DNA of 62,000 nt from Acanthaster planci (GCF_001949145.1 NW_019091379.1:1795537-1857536), one strand, 5' to 3'; shown: positions 34,903-47,555, counted from the first letter of the stretch. Notes: generated from the letters alone by a model not told the origin. Made by a program: numbers and translations.

Positions 34903-35707
34903 AATGAGGGACTGTTTCTGAGAATAGGAACGATCGTGACATTGTTTGACGAGCATGTCAACGTATCAAGCACTTAGCTGACAGACGTCCTTGTGGGGAT
35001 ATAGCATTACTGTAAAATATATCACTAAATTACCCAATCCAGACGCGGTTCTTTAAGGGGTATATGGGGAGTCTCCTTGCTCCCCTCCCCCCAAAAAAAA
35101 CATTCGTCTAGCCCCCCATACATAACTGAAAGAGCAGTAGCAAAAGTTAAAAGGTGACATCAAGTGCAAAGGGTCTAATCCCCCCCCCCCTATACACACA
35201 CCCAAACTAGAACAACACCTGCCGACTAGGCAACATGCGCGCTTGTTGACTGTGCAGTGGTGCGTTGTGTGCATGTATAGTAAAACCAATTAGCCGAAGG
35301 TTCCTTTGGCCCAGATCTCTCCTGCCAACTTTATATGCAGAAAAATGAACACTTTCGGTCAATTGGGAATTGAAAATTAATGCTCGATGAAACATGTAGC
35401 CATCATTTCATATTGGTCTTCAGCTAACCGAAATATGGATTGAAAACTTTTCAGAAAGAAAACTTTCACCTAGTTCGCAGGCCTACGTTTCATCATAAAC
35501 TTTTAAATACGTATTGCATTCGTCTACCTAATCTTTCTGATGCAATCGAACAACAGAGGGCGCAAAAATCTTGCCGCATCCACAGCTACAGACTGTCAGA
35601 AGGCCGTATCAGCAAGGTTTTTGCTTCCATAACGTACACGTGTTAAATCCAGCCGCAGCCCTGACTTGCAGACACGATAGTTGCATCGCATTTTGAAATG
35701 AATCAAC

Positions 35708-38700
35708 ATGGCGACATCCTTGGGGTTGCGAAACGTGGGGCTGTTGCGGCCGATTGTACCTCGCTTGCCTCGAAGCTTGCGGCCCCGTCTGAACAGCACC
35801 ACCTGGTTATTAGTATCAGAGAAAAGTAACACAACATGTTGCGGTTGTGGATTACCCCCAGTGGTGGTAAGTAATAGTATAGGGCTTAGTTCTTCGGGCC
35901 GGGTGCGGGAAACTCGCATGATTCGGCCGTCGGCCATTCAGTCATTGGTCATCCCGCCGTCCTTCCTTGTTCTGTGAGCGTGATAACGGAGTTATCTTCA
36001 AGCAAATTTGGCGCAGAGTAAAGATGGTAATGGTGTCTTTGTGCGCTTTACTCAAAAAAAAAAGAAGAGAAGATGACAGAAGGTGTCATAGGCCTACGTG
36101 TGCGCAGCAAAACCAGTATAGTAACACCGTCGTCATGGTTTTACCAGACTTCTGCAATTTTATATAGTGTGTATTGGAGTTGTTTATGTTTTACGCCTAT
36201 TTCAATATTAAACAACGGTGCTTGCACTAAAAATGGAAATTGTTAGAATTGAGTGTGCATTTAAATGCATGTGACGATCAGCACGGGCAAACCCGCCACT
36301 TTTGAATTTACAGTCATGCAGATATGTGTGTAAAACGCTCTTTGTGTCAGGTGTGTTGAGTAGTCCTGTGAGTTAGAACTGTGCATTATACAGCATGTAC
36401 CAGTGTGTACGGGGTTTGACATAGACTGTGCAACACAGTTATCTGGTTCGTAAGTGTGACGGCACTTCAGTTTAAACCACGCCCACTACACGTAGTGTTA
36501 CACGGAACCATGGAGATAACGTGCAACTTGGGAGCCCTTGATCAGTGGTGCGTCTGTGTGTATGACGAAGTCACTTATGAACCAAATATATGTCATACTG
36601 TTTGTTGCCATGGATCAACCAACCAGAACTGGAAATTCAAGTTTGCTTGAAGATAACAGGTCATATTGGTCAAAAACCAACTCGGAAAGAGTTCGATATA
36701 TGGACAACACTAATTTTCCCTTAGATGTTGTAACAGCCATCAGAAAGTGATAGCACGTCCTGAAAAGTGAAATTTTGCTGGAAAATTCCCAAGCATTTAC
36801 TTAAAAAACACTTGTCCATATAGGGAACTCTTTCTACCAACCCAATCCAAGTCAACTTGGGGAAAGAATTCAAAATAGGCCCACGGGCGCCACCAATTTT
36901 TCCTAGCACTGACCTATAATCCAGTCTAAAAGTAACAATCAAATTCAGCACTGAAAATACCAGTATATAGGAACTGCGTGGAGCGCCCTTACAGAGGACA
37001 GGTCTTTGTTCCTGCATGATTTGCTTGAGTAGACACTGTAGTACTTCATTGTCATACAAATCTAAATAACAAAACTTGTCCTCTGTGAGGGCTCTCCATG
37101 CAGCCCTTCTGTTGATTTGAGGTAGTCCAAGTAACTTGGGCCGTTTTCCAATACTCAACTTCGGCTCCATCTCAGGCTTCAACTGTTTTTTGCTAGCTGA
37201 CTTTGAAGCTGTAAGCGCAGTAGTCAGTCTAATAGTGCCACAGAACATCAAATAAGATGCAAGAAAGCCAAAAATTACAGTAATTTAAATGCATGCTTCA
37301 GACACACAATCGGGGATTGATTTTGGGAACGAAGCCTGAGACGGAGAGACGAAGTCGAGTATTGGAAAATGGCCTTGGACTCTACGAATTGCCTCGTTTA
37401 ACATTTGGACATGGTCGGGCGAAAGTAGACTAACCATGTCCAGATGTTAAAAAATAATATTAATGAAAGGAATTCGCCACACGCAACCAAGTTGACGGGG
37501 ACCGAGGTTGACTTGGACTTCATTGACTCAGCCTCCGACTAAGTTGTTTTCGGACTGAGTTGAATTGAATTCGGCACTAGCAAGTTGGTAGTTGGTCTTA
37601 CATCATAGAAGAACAACGACAACTATGCAAGGTGCACACAAGGTGCGCACATGATGCAGTCGAGTGAGTTGTGATGTTATGGGAGTTGAGTGTGCTCGCG
37701 ATAGGCCACTGATCAGGCCATCAATTAGGGATTTTTCTTTTTACCGTTGGCCGGTCAATTGTAATAAGATCTAGCTCAATGCCTTGGTCAAGGCTAGCTC
37801 CAGTATCTCAAGTCCTAATGCCCAAGACATCTTGAAATTCACAATTATGGATTGAGCTGACCACGTGTGTTTTTCTGTGTAATCAAGAAACCCTCTTACC
37901 CATAAATGTGACCTTACATACTGTTGTGACGTCACACTTTCTACATAGTTATTGTAATTTAACGTGATCTTTTAGATTGGTTGTTTTTTTTCCCCGACAG
38001 GCGTCATTAGCTACATGCACCAAAAGATTACTCAGGGATGTCAGGTAATGTATATTATCACATGCACCTTATTGTAACAGTGTTACAATAAGCCTTGGCA
38101 TGTCAAATTTGAGTAAAGTCTGGCGCACTGAGTTGTCTGATTGCATATAAACAAAACAATTTGAATTCCCCAGACTGGAGACACTGTTTCTCCGTCTCTG
38201 GAATGAATTGGTTCCTTCGTGCCCTTCTTATCTATTAAAAACAGTGTATTGATGCTGGCATGGTTTGTTTATTTACATGTTGCTGTTTGTCTGACCACAC
38301 CCACGAGCCCAGTCTGGTGCTACCCGTTCCCGTTCACACACCCTTACTTATGTATACTTGTGGGGTATTTCCTTTGTTCTCATGTACAAAACTCCTGCAC
38401 AACACGTAAACAATTTCCAAATTCAACCAAATTCAGTTTCCTGGGTTGAAATTTCGACCGCATGTCCCTTATATAAAACACTTCAATTTGTGATTTGCGA
38501 TGAATGGCACTTGAAAATTCCTCCTTTATGATTTGAAAATTATAATTTGAAACATCTATTCCTTGAAATTCTTGTGGGGTACCACTTTAGTACCCCACAA
38601 GGATCACAACTGGCCTTGTGGGGTACCTTCCATTGCTCCGGTACCCCACAAGGCACCATGTACAAGCGCATACCTTCTTGTCTTTTATGTCTTTTATTTA

Positions 38701-41700
38701 TGTTTCTTGCAGGCATTTCAGTTCACATTTTTCTACCAATTCAAACGTGTTTCCTAAGGAAATCTGTAGTCCCGAGAAGCTGACTCAGGATGATCTTGCT
38801 TCTCTGCATGGAAATATACGTAAGGTAAAAACTAGACCATGCCGTTGCAACATGTAGTGCTGTGCCGCTTGGCAAAAACAGATTGGTCTTTCTGTATGGT
38901 TTGAGTGGGGTTACAATATCTGCCCATCCCTTGCTAGCCAAGGTGAGAAAGTGGCTCCTTGGATGATTTTTTTTTTTTCAATCTGACACCCATTGATAAT
39001 ATCTGAGGTCATATTTCCACTACATCTGGTATTTAGGAAGGAAAGGGGAAGACCTGTTCACCAGTGTAAAAGATTTATATTAAAATTGGGGGCTTGTAAA
39101 TAAGCAAAACCAACAAAAACTTGAACAAACAAAAATTGCTCATCCACATTCTTTTAGCCTTTCCTAACCCTAACCCCCAGGCCCTTTTGCTAGGGACCTT
39201 CTTCAATCTTTCAAAATCCTCCAATTTCGGGGGTGAAAAAAATGGGATTCTTCTTCAATCCTCCGAAATCTTGAAAGTGTTACTTGGAGGTGTGTCTTCG
39301 ACCTCAATCCTTCAAAATCCTCCAGCAATTCCTGTCATTATGTTGAGGTGGTGTGAATGGCATTCTTGAGCAGTGGGGTTGATTCAAAAGAAATAGTGGG
39401 CTGAATTCATGCATGACTAAGCCTTCATGCATGGCATCCTTCGCAATCAACCATACACTTTTGCCATTCACCCTCAATCCTCCAAAATCCTCCAAAACCG
39501 CCCGAAGGATTTTTGAGGATTGAGGAGGGTTAGGGCTAATGACAGGTGGACATATGGCTAGATGAGTGTTTCCTTGAATGTTGCATCCAACAAAAAAACA
39601 GCTAGATATGTGTCGAAACCGACTGCTTCCTGTCTCTCTTTCAACCCCTGTCTGTTAAGCCGCCATCTTTGTGAGCAGCACATTTCTCCCGCTTTTATCA
39701 ATGTCCTCTTTTTGGGGTCAATTTCAGGAGTTGATCTCTAATCGGAGGTCTCTGCAAGACGTAGCCCAGTACTATTTTGATGGTAAGGGTAAAGCCTTCC
39801 GTCCAATGATAGTTCTTCTAACGGCCAGTGCCTGCAATGCCCACACACACGGAGCCAACAGGTAACAGTTCCCAAAAAATCCCCCCTGGCTTGTGCCGCT
39901 TTGTGCCTCAAAAGGTACACGCATATTCCACTGAATTTAAAGGGGGGCCGTGTTTTCATTAGGTCTTCATTTTTGATAGGCCCATGAGATTTTTTGGGGG
40001 GGGGTTTTATACCAAAGGCCAGCTATACACAAATGTAATTGACCGGCCACTGGTTGACAAAATATAACTCTGACTTTCAAAGACGTAGGTCTGTTCAAAC
40101 CTCACAGGACCACCTTCATTTTTGACGCGACATGTGACCTTGCATGGCGAATGAAATGATTGTTTCATCATATAGCATGTCAAACATTACTGGTACACTT
40201 TCTCAGGGAACAGAATGTCTCAGAACAGCATGTCTTGTCTGTAGATGCAATCAGCCCTTTGATTGGAGAGCTCATTCACAGTACACCTGTATGTATTTTC
40301 TCCTACATTTTATGTCGGTTGTTACAGTAAACTTTTAGAAACGCAGCGTCAGATCGCCATGATCGCTGAGATGATCCACACGGCCAGCCTGATGCACGAC
40401 GATGTGATAGACAATGCAGATACAAGAAGGAATAAGATGGCCATCAATGAGATGTGGGGTCAGAAGAAGGTATGGCGTAGAAAGCAGAATCTGTCTCGTA
40501 GAGTTTCCTCTGGTTTATGCAGAAGATCTGTGAAATAAACGTTAATTCCAGAGAAAGTTTTCCTCGATGAGCTCTCAAGCATCATCATCTGTTTCAGCTC
40601 AAAAGTGGTGTTTACAAAAGGTTAATGCCCTTTGTGTTCAAATTTGAAAAATGGGGATTTCATTTGGTGCCCCACCTGTATTGTCAGAAAAACAGGTGTG
40701 TGAGCTTAAGTGGCAAGCAGCACACAAGCAAAGCTGTGTTCTAATTTCGTCCTTCAGCAGCAGCCACGAATGGACAGTGCCTGCTGGATTTTGTTGGTCT
40801 GATGAGCAAAGGTTTTTGGTTTGAGGCGAGACATTAACATGACGCTGAGAATTCGGCAGCAGATTTGGGATTTGTCAAACATTGGGGGGTGTAGCCTGGG
40901 GCCCATAGAGTTTGGCCCATCTCCGATCAGGATTACTGCCTCTTACTCAGCAACATCTTGATGAAAAGCTGTCTATGGAGATGTAAAATTGGGTTCGATT
41001 TTTTTAAAATTCTAACTTTCATTGGGTGGCAAGAATTTCACAAGACGCAGACTGGTGAGGGAGATCCTATAATCCGGCCATGGAAATAATGTAATGAATT
41101 ATTTTGTCTCACTTTTGCCCCATTAGGCTATCCTTGCAGGTGACTTTGTCCTGTCTGTGTCATCTCAGGTGTTAGCAAGGATTGGTAACGATGAAGTGGT
41201 GTTAATTCTGTCCCAAGTTTTAGACGACCTTGTAAGAGGTGAGTCCTCATTTTGTGCCAAAGGTATCAAGAGAATTACAAGATGCCAACAGATTTCTCCC
41301 CCTCCGTTTGCCCAGTTGTGTCCATTCTGGAGAAAATTTGCTGAACAAGAGAGTAGGCCTGGAATGGAGGAAGCCATTTGCTTGTCTGGCTTCTTTCCTG
41401 ACCAAAGACCGGGCCGGGTACCGGCATGAGTTGCCCTGCTTGACTTTTGGTGTCATACCCTGTCATATTAACTGCTGTCTTTTCACTCTCATAAATTGTT
41501 TTGGGTCTATGTTTATCAAATGACCTTGCACAGCACATAACAAGATGGACATTGTTTGCAGCACCTGTATGTGCTGTACCTATGCAAACCACTGTGCATA
41601 TGCACAGTGGTTTGCTGGTGCTTTTTTTTTTCCCTTTTTTATTCCTTGATCTTGTGACCACGCCTCACTCGTTATTGATTGGAGGTCATACCAGTGTTTC

Positions 41701-44700
41701 CTCAGAGTGATAATGTACAGGAACTCTTTTCAAACTGAAATTGTAGGGATTTGGTCATCTCTGTTTTGAGCAGGAGAGTTTATGCAACTGGGATCGAAGG
41801 AAGATGAGAATGAGCGTTTTTCCCACTACCTCAAGAAAACCTTCATGAAGACTGCCAGCCTAATGGCACATAGCTGTCAAGCAGTAAGAACCTGAATGTG
41901 ATACACACTTTTCATATAGAGGGAATAAGTATGTGCTTGGCCGGTCTTAAAGTGCGTTTGAGACCGGCTCAAGAGAATGGACACGAAGAGGGCATTATTA
42001 GTGTTCAGTCTCTGAGCTGGTCTTAAACGTTAGTTTAAGACCGGTCAAGCACATATGTATTCCCATTATTTTGTGAGTGTTAAATTTTAGCCAATTTTGA
42101 CTCAAAATTAAAGTGGCTAACTTGGCCTTTGAAAATAATTGGGTGGCTACTTCGCCTTAGAAAAAAAATTAAAAAGTCTTTTTTGTGTGTGTGTTTTCTT
42201 CTTTTCCAAAATAAAGTAAACAGATTTTTATGTCAAAAGGAAAATAAATCGACCACCTGGGTAACAAATACGTTTTTAGTCAGAGAGTCAAAAGATGTCA
42301 ATATGTGATGGATTTCCAGTGATTTTGTTTTAGAATTTTACTTTCATTTTCCTGAACACCCCCGTCCATTTTATGGAATATTCCTTTTGCAAATTGTCCA
42401 ATTGGCACGCGTGTGGTGAGCTGTGTGCACACAGACTCTTGACCAATCAGAATCGATTAAACTGTCTTCTACCCAGGTGCCAGCGCATGATTTACGCAGC
42501 AGGCATTATCAAATGTTAATACACAGTCAAGTTGTACATTGTTGAATAGGGAGACTGAAGTGTAGATGAAAAGTACTGATATAATTCAACTCAGTTCAAC
42601 CTGTCCTGTTTAGTTTATCTGATTTGTTTAAATAACAGTGATTCAAATTGTCTCGAAAGACAGAGTTGACTTGACTGAACTCGACCATGCACTTGAACTC
42701 AAATCGACCTTGTGATTACTGACCTAAAGCGCCACACTATTCAGTGACTTATTACAATGCTGAAATGCGCTTATGTTTGAATTTTGGTATTAAAGGAAGA
42801 AAGTCGGGGTTGCACAGTTCGATCAGTGTGAGTCCACGAGATAAGGTCTTGAATTATTTGGTCTGCCTTTCAGGTGGCTGTTCTGGGTCAATGTCATGAG
42901 GATGTCTCCAAAATAGCCTATGAGTACGGCCGTAACATAGGCATGGCCTTCCAGCTCATTGACGATGTCTTGGACTTTGTGTCCAGTGACGCTGAAATGG
43001 GGAAACCGACATCGGCAGACTTGAAGCTTGGGCTTGCGACGGGGCCGGTGTTGTTTGCAGCTGAGAAGGTACAGTAAACCGAGATGAAGAAGAAAGTCAG
43101 ATTGAATTGTATTTCTCTGTACACATCATTTCTTATCAGCACACTTTTGTGACCTGTTGGTTTCGGTATGCAGCCTTTGTAAACTCATGAGCAAAAAACA
43201 TGGCTTCAGTCAACATAAAAATACAGGCAAACTTGTTAAATAAGCGCACTGTTAATACAAGATTCTGCTTATAACGAGGAAATTGTTAAGTCCCGATCAT
43301 TTGTTTTTCACCGTTATGATTCCTGATAATGCAAGGTTCCTGTTATAACAAGTCTGAAGGACCTGAAATTAATGAGGTTAACAAGTACTAACAGCATTTA
43401 TTTACAGGGTCACATTACTGGAAAATGCAAGACGTTTACAAAGAAGGAAGAAGGAAAAAAGGGACAATTTGCTATGATCTATGGAAAAGATGTGTCTTGA
43501 GAGAAGATTTCAATTATGATACTGCAGTCCCAGATGTCATTTTCCAAAGGAAAAGCTTCTACTGAAAAAATTGTTTAGTTCTTTGGTTGCAATGAAAGTA
43601 CTGGTTGAGAGGGTGATCTCATGTGGACAGCTTTTACAGCTTTTTAACTGTTTCTTTTTTTTCAATGCAGTTTCCAGAATTGGAAGCCATGATCATGCGT
43701 CGGTTCAGTGAGCCTGGTGATGTGGAAAGAGCCAAAGAAGCCGTTGCCAAGGTAACAACCACCCTATTTCTCTTACTTTAGGATATGGCAGTTCTAACCT
43801 TTTGGAGGAGAAAGCGATGATGTAAATTTTTAAGGGAATAAAGGTGTCCAAGTGAAATTGAACATGGGTACCTGGTAGCCATAGTGACCCCAACATTCAA
43901 ACAGAAAAAAAATTAAAGTTTAGATTTTTTGTATTTGAAAAAAAATGTTGAGAAAGTTTTAGGGCTTCTGTGCCTCTGTTTGATACTGTACGTTAGCAAT
44001 GAAGGAAGGGTGATTTATCGGAGGTTGGCACATGCAAGATGTCTGGGGAGAGTTGATCTGTAGGATCTTGTTACACTGGGCAGGCAAGCCACTTTGACAA
44101 ATGATGCAGACTGATGTGTCTGGCAGGGTTCCGGGGCCAAAGTAGGCTGGGGGGCTAAGGTTAATGGTGAGAGAAGCAAGATAATCAGTGCCCTAGTTTC
44201 TCCTGTCGGGAGCAGCTGCCAAAATGTTCCGGTTGCTTTTTTTTTCTTTTTGGTGTGGCCTTAATTCCTGGGCCCTTGATTTATGTTTTGTAGGCAAGTT
44301 TTATTTGTAGGGTTTATTGCTAAAACTGAGGAGGGCATGTTGAACTGTAGTCGGGGCCACCAAGACTTTAGGGAAGACTTACACTTTTAAGTACCCGGTA
44401 ATGGAGAAGCAGAGATGCTCTGTGATTAAACAGTTAATGGATCACCAAGTGGAGGAGCGCACATTTATCTTTACCCCAGAGACCATCACTTTGGCAGCAA
44501 ATAATATTAAAAGTCAAGATAAGCACATCAAATGCTATTCCCTTTTCCGCAAGGACTCAGTATCATTTACTTGTTTTGGATGATGTTTATCTAAGGCAGA
44601 ATTTGGTGTGTTTCTGACGATGAACTTATTTATAAGGCTTCCTAAATCATTTGTATTTGTTGGGCACTTTATATGAACTGGGAATGTGGGATATGGAATG

Positions 44701-45053
44701 GGAACCTGGGATTGGGGGATGAAGGATACATGATAATGTGACTGTCATATCCACCATTAAGATCATTATTTTTTTGGACAAACTGGCCTTTGAATTGGCT
44801 CCCATTCATCCTCTTGGTGCCGATCTCTCCGAGATTTCAATCATAAAAATGCCTTGCAAGTAAAACTAAACCAGGTTTTTTTGGGGGGGGCACTCTGTTG
44901 GTTTTCTTTCAGACGGACGGAATAGAGCAGACACGTTACATCGCTAACCAGCACAGTCAGGAAGCCAAGAGGCAGATAAGCCGATTGACGCCAAGTCCAG
45001 CAAGACAGGCCCTCATAGAGCTTTCGCAACGGGTTGTGACCAGATTAAAATAG
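35708..45053 (+). CDS. PDSS1: Decaprenyl-diphosphate synthase subunit 1 (PDSS1)
   Basis: Makes the polyprenyl side chain of ubiquinone in mitochondria by adding isopentenyl diphosphate to an allylic primer; in animals it works with PDSS2. Exons: 35708-35866, 38001-38044, 38713-38824, 39728-39861, 40328-40469, 41127-41238, 41774-41883, 42874-43068, 43671-43751 and 44913-45053, total 1230 nt, 409 aa (human 415). The first about 60 residues are Arg/Leu/Ser-rich without acids near the start, a typical mitochondrial presequence. YYFDGKGKAFRP precedes the first Asp-rich motif HDDVIDNADTRR (DDxxD at 174-178). The second, QLIDDVLDF, has Asp at 301, 302 and 305, followed by GKPTSADLKLGLATGPVLFA. Both catalytic motifs are intact. 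Exons 2 and 3 are short and were placed by phase and the LASLHGNIRK match. The start ATGGCG has a good context (A at -3). Confidence 0.97.
36685..36840. repeat. Short inverted repeat in PDSS1 intron 1
   Basis: GGAAAGAGTTCGATATATGG near 36688-36707 recurs in reverse complement around 36810-36840 as GAAAGAGTTCCCTATATGGA. The gap between the arms is about 100 bp. The right arm overlaps the 3' end of an unexplained minus-strand reading frame (36721-37251), so frame and repeat may belong to one mobile element. Confidence 0.5.
36995..37210 (-). other. Possible orphan exon antisense in PDSS1 intron 1
   Basis: A minus-strand frame, open from 37251 to 36721, has a protein-like middle: GKRPKLLGLPQINRRAAWRA followed by LTEDKFCYLDLYDNEV and LLKQIMQEQRP. 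A plausible acceptor (GCGCTTACAG) stands before about 37210 and a donor (CTCT|GTAAGG) near 36995. I do not recognise the family. It could be an exon of a nested gene, a transposon remnant or chance. Confidence 0.3.
39205..39540. repeat. Repeated TCAATCCTCCAAAATCCTCC motif cluster
   Basis: Variants of the word CAATCCTCCAAAATCCTCC appear at about 39205, 39258, 39304 and 39473. An inverted copy (GGATTTTTGAGGATTGAGG) lies at about 39507. It sits in PDSS1 intron 3. The arrangement suggests a degraded fold-back or locally duplicated element; boundaries are vague. Confidence 0.45.
41584..41615. repeat. Perfect 32-bp palindrome
   Basis: GCAAACCACTGTGCAT is followed directly by its exact reverse complement, with no loop, in PDSS1 intron 6. 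The flanks AGCACC and GGTGCT are also complementary, set back by 19 bases on the left. Such palindromes can extrude as cruciforms or mark an excised or minimal inverted-repeat element. Confidence 0.9.
41921..42064. mobile_element. 144-bp palindromic MITE in PDSS1 intron 7
   Basis: GGGAATAAGTATGTGCTTGG at the left end matches the inverted right end GGGAATACATATGTGCTTGA. Pairing continues through CCGGTCTTAAA on both sides, giving arms of about 30 bp. The element begins 38 bp after the exon 7 donor. It has no coding capacity, and no clear target duplication was seen. Confidence 0.78.
44050..44131 (-). repeat. 82-bp dispersed repeat, copy 2
   Basis: Reverse complement of 4359-4440 with a handful of differences, located in PDSS1 intron 9. 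Copies in opposite orientation in two unrelated introns or spacers fit a mobile origin. Confidence 0.7.
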
Positions 45054-45448
45054 CCCCTACTGACTGCTTATGTTTCTCAAAGTTTTAGTGGCATTGTAAG
45101 AGTTTAGGGATATTTTCATGAGTTTTTCGTTTGCACTGGAAAAAGCGTACACCCGTTTTTCCAGTGCTTAGATTTGAGGACTAGAGGAGAAGGATTTTTT
45201 ATTTATTAGTAGCTTGAGAGCTCCTTTTTGTCTTTCCTCCCCCTGTTCACTTCAGCTTTCATTTGTTTCAAAGAAGTAAAACTAGCACAGGCAAGGGGAT
45301 CAAAGAAAGGAACATCCAAGCCACTTATAATTTATCCTCCTTTACCACTAACCGTCAGCTCAATAGGTGTCAAACCTGTGTTGACATTCGTTCTTTGAAT
45401 TGAAAACTCAGAAACGATATGTTTATTTTGTTGTCATATTGCAAAACT

Positions 45449-45454
45449 AATAAA
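45449..45454 (+). terminator. Candidate PDSS1 polyadenylation signal
   Basis: AATAAA occurs about 400 bases after the PDSS1 stop codon, the first canonical hexamer found by eye on this strand downstream. A TTGTGCAG stretch follows about 25 bases later. The cleavage site itself is not visible. Confidence 0.45.
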
Positions 45455-46233
45455 AGAACTATACAATTCTCTTCTCAGGTTGTGCAGATAAGGCTGTTTG
45501 CAGGGTTATGAAAACCACTTTTTTATATTCTGTCTTGGACATCGTCATTTCATCCATGTAGAATGGCCACATCCTCAAAAGTTACTGTTTATCTTGTGTG
45601 CAGTGTGTTGCAAAAAAACCTCCCCATAATATACTGCTTTGTGCTTGTTTTGGTGACAGAACTCTGCAATCCATTGATCTCAAGTTCCAGAGAGGGAACG
45701 TCAAAAAAATTAAAATTTTGCATCCCAGTCCTTCCAACTTCAGACCCAGTTGGGTTTTTTCTTCTGTATCATATAGTCGACCAGTGTTATCTCAAGACAC
45801 GTCTTTGTGTAGCAATATCCCAACACTAGACCACAGCTACGAATTGCATTTGGTTCCACAGAAGCAGGTGTGTTTTTAATTCTTGTGAAACTTTGCTACA
45901 AACTCTAAACAAATGATGGAAATCAGTTCAAGTTTGCTCGGTTCTCTTCTCCAACATATAACTTTTGTGTCTTCAAACAGTGGAACCACAGATGGTCAAA
46001 AATTTGAAAAGGGATGACAGCCATCTTTAGAATAAATGTTTTACTAAATAAAAATCTGACCCATTTTTCCCCCAACAAACTCTGGGGGAGTGTAGGAGTG
46101 TTTGGTTTTTGTTTCGTTTTGTTTCATTTTTCCAACCTTCCAGTCCACTCGTAGTATCCTTGGCTTTGTCTCATACTGTGCCTTCCCCTGGTGTAAAAAA
46201 ACCGTGCCCCAAAATTACTGCAGTCTGAGTACT

Positions 46234-46737
46234 ATAGACCTTTTTCACCCACCTGACTAAATATAAGCAATACCACCACGTTTGGACCGCCTTGGCCATG
46301 GTTATCGCATTATATTCCTACGGGCAGCTTCAACCACGTGCAAGAGCACGTGCGAATGCTGATTGCTTGACTAGTTTATCTTGAATAGTTAGATTATAAT
46401 TACCACTAATGGGTCATTAGGGAGGCACTCCCATAAGAACGTGCACAAAATTTTTCCAACTTTACTGTCCCATAATTCAATATTCCCTAATCTGATATGA
46501 ACCAAACCTTGTATGTTTTCATTTTAGGCCCTAAACTATCATCTCTCAAAATATGGACGGTANNNNNNNNNNNNNNNNNNNNNNNNNNNNNNNNNNNNNN
46601 NNNNNNNNNNNNNNNNNNNNNNCAAAATGTCTCCCAAAGGACCTATTTGTAAATATTACCAGAACACTATGCACTCATTACCATCACAACACATCATAGG
46701 TCCAACATGATCATGGCATCACAGGAAAAAGGTCTAT
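46234..46737. mobile_element. MITE-like element with 13-bp terminal repeats, interrupted by N gap
   Basis: ATAGACCTTTTTC at 46234-46246 is matched exactly in inverted form by GAAAAAGGTCTAT at 46725-46737. The roughly 500-bp interior has no long reading frame and contains the 60-N gap. Perfect 13-bp ends suggest a non-autonomous DNA transposon. The true length depends on the gap size. Confidence 0.6.
46563..46622. other. Assembly gap (60 N)
   Basis: A run of 60 undetermined bases. It lies inside the MITE-like element and does not touch a recognised exon. Confidence 1.
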
Positions 46738-47409
46738 TTGTTCCTTACTTTGCACAAAGAGAAATGTTCAAGAAGGAACTCTTGAAGGGAGAATCATTCT
46801 GATTAGTAGGGCTCTTATTGGGATAAGTTTCCATGATTAGGGTAATGTGTCTCACGTTTGCCTGTGTTATTTTCCAATAATGATTCTTCCTAATGTTTCT
46901 TTTTTCATTTCATATTGATTTTTTTTTACGTACAACATTGCATTTGTACATACTAGGACAGATATATCATAATGTTTTAATTGCTGTTGAGAATGAAATT
47001 GTTAAAGTTTTTATTAGTTGTTTGGTGAAAAATACATTTATAGATATAGAACCTTCATGTGCGCTGAGTCATTCTTTTAATTGGATCTCGTTTAGAACAA
47101 TGTAATTTTGTGCTTAGTGTTGTCGAAGAAAGCAGTGTGGAAGAAGTGGCATTTACTAAAAGACTTAACACTGAAGTGGATACGGCGATGAGGCAGCTTG
47201 TGAAATAAATGTCAACCAAAAGTAGTCATATTTCTGGCATAATTATTTGCTTTACTGCCAAAAAAGTAGGCCTATCCTGGCGATATGATGGTCCAAAACA
47301 TCTTTGTACGGATTAATTAATGTAATTTGTTTATTTCTGTTCATCCAACAGCACATTTAGCGCCAATTACAGGATGAAATGGCAATTAAACAGTGAAGAA
47401 AAAAACGAT

Positions 47410-47555
47410 CAGTTTTTGGATGGAAGAAAAATCCAGGATAGATGTTCTAGGGAAAACCCAAGGAATCAGGCGGGGACTGGAAATCAAACCTCATACAGAC
47501 CTCGGTAGGATTCGAACCAGGGTTGTAGAGGTGAAGGCGAGGAAAGAGCTGGTAC
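47410..47555 (-). mobile_element. tRNA-derived SINE-like copy, reverse orientation
   Basis: Read on the minus strand it carries a B box GGTTCGAATCC (47518-47508), then GCCTGATTCCTTGGG and TTTTCCCTAGAA. This is the same order and wording as the copy at 6020-6200 (GCCTGATTCCCTGGG, TTTTCCCTGGAA). The upstream CCTCGCCTTCACCTCTACAA also matches that copy. Confidence 0.65.

Larger units (their letters stand above)
33909..35707. other. Divergent promoter region between aminopeptidase N and PDSS1
   Basis: The two genes start back to back about 2.3 kb apart, measured between start codons. The stretch holds the large fold-back element 34369-34902 and no coding exon. No TATA box or other core element could be assigned with confidence. 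Confidence 0.5.

Noticed and set aside
41275-41661. 128-codon minus-strand frame over PDSS1 exon 6 downstream sequence
   Set aside because: It overlaps the perfect palindrome and intron sequence and has no recognisable features.
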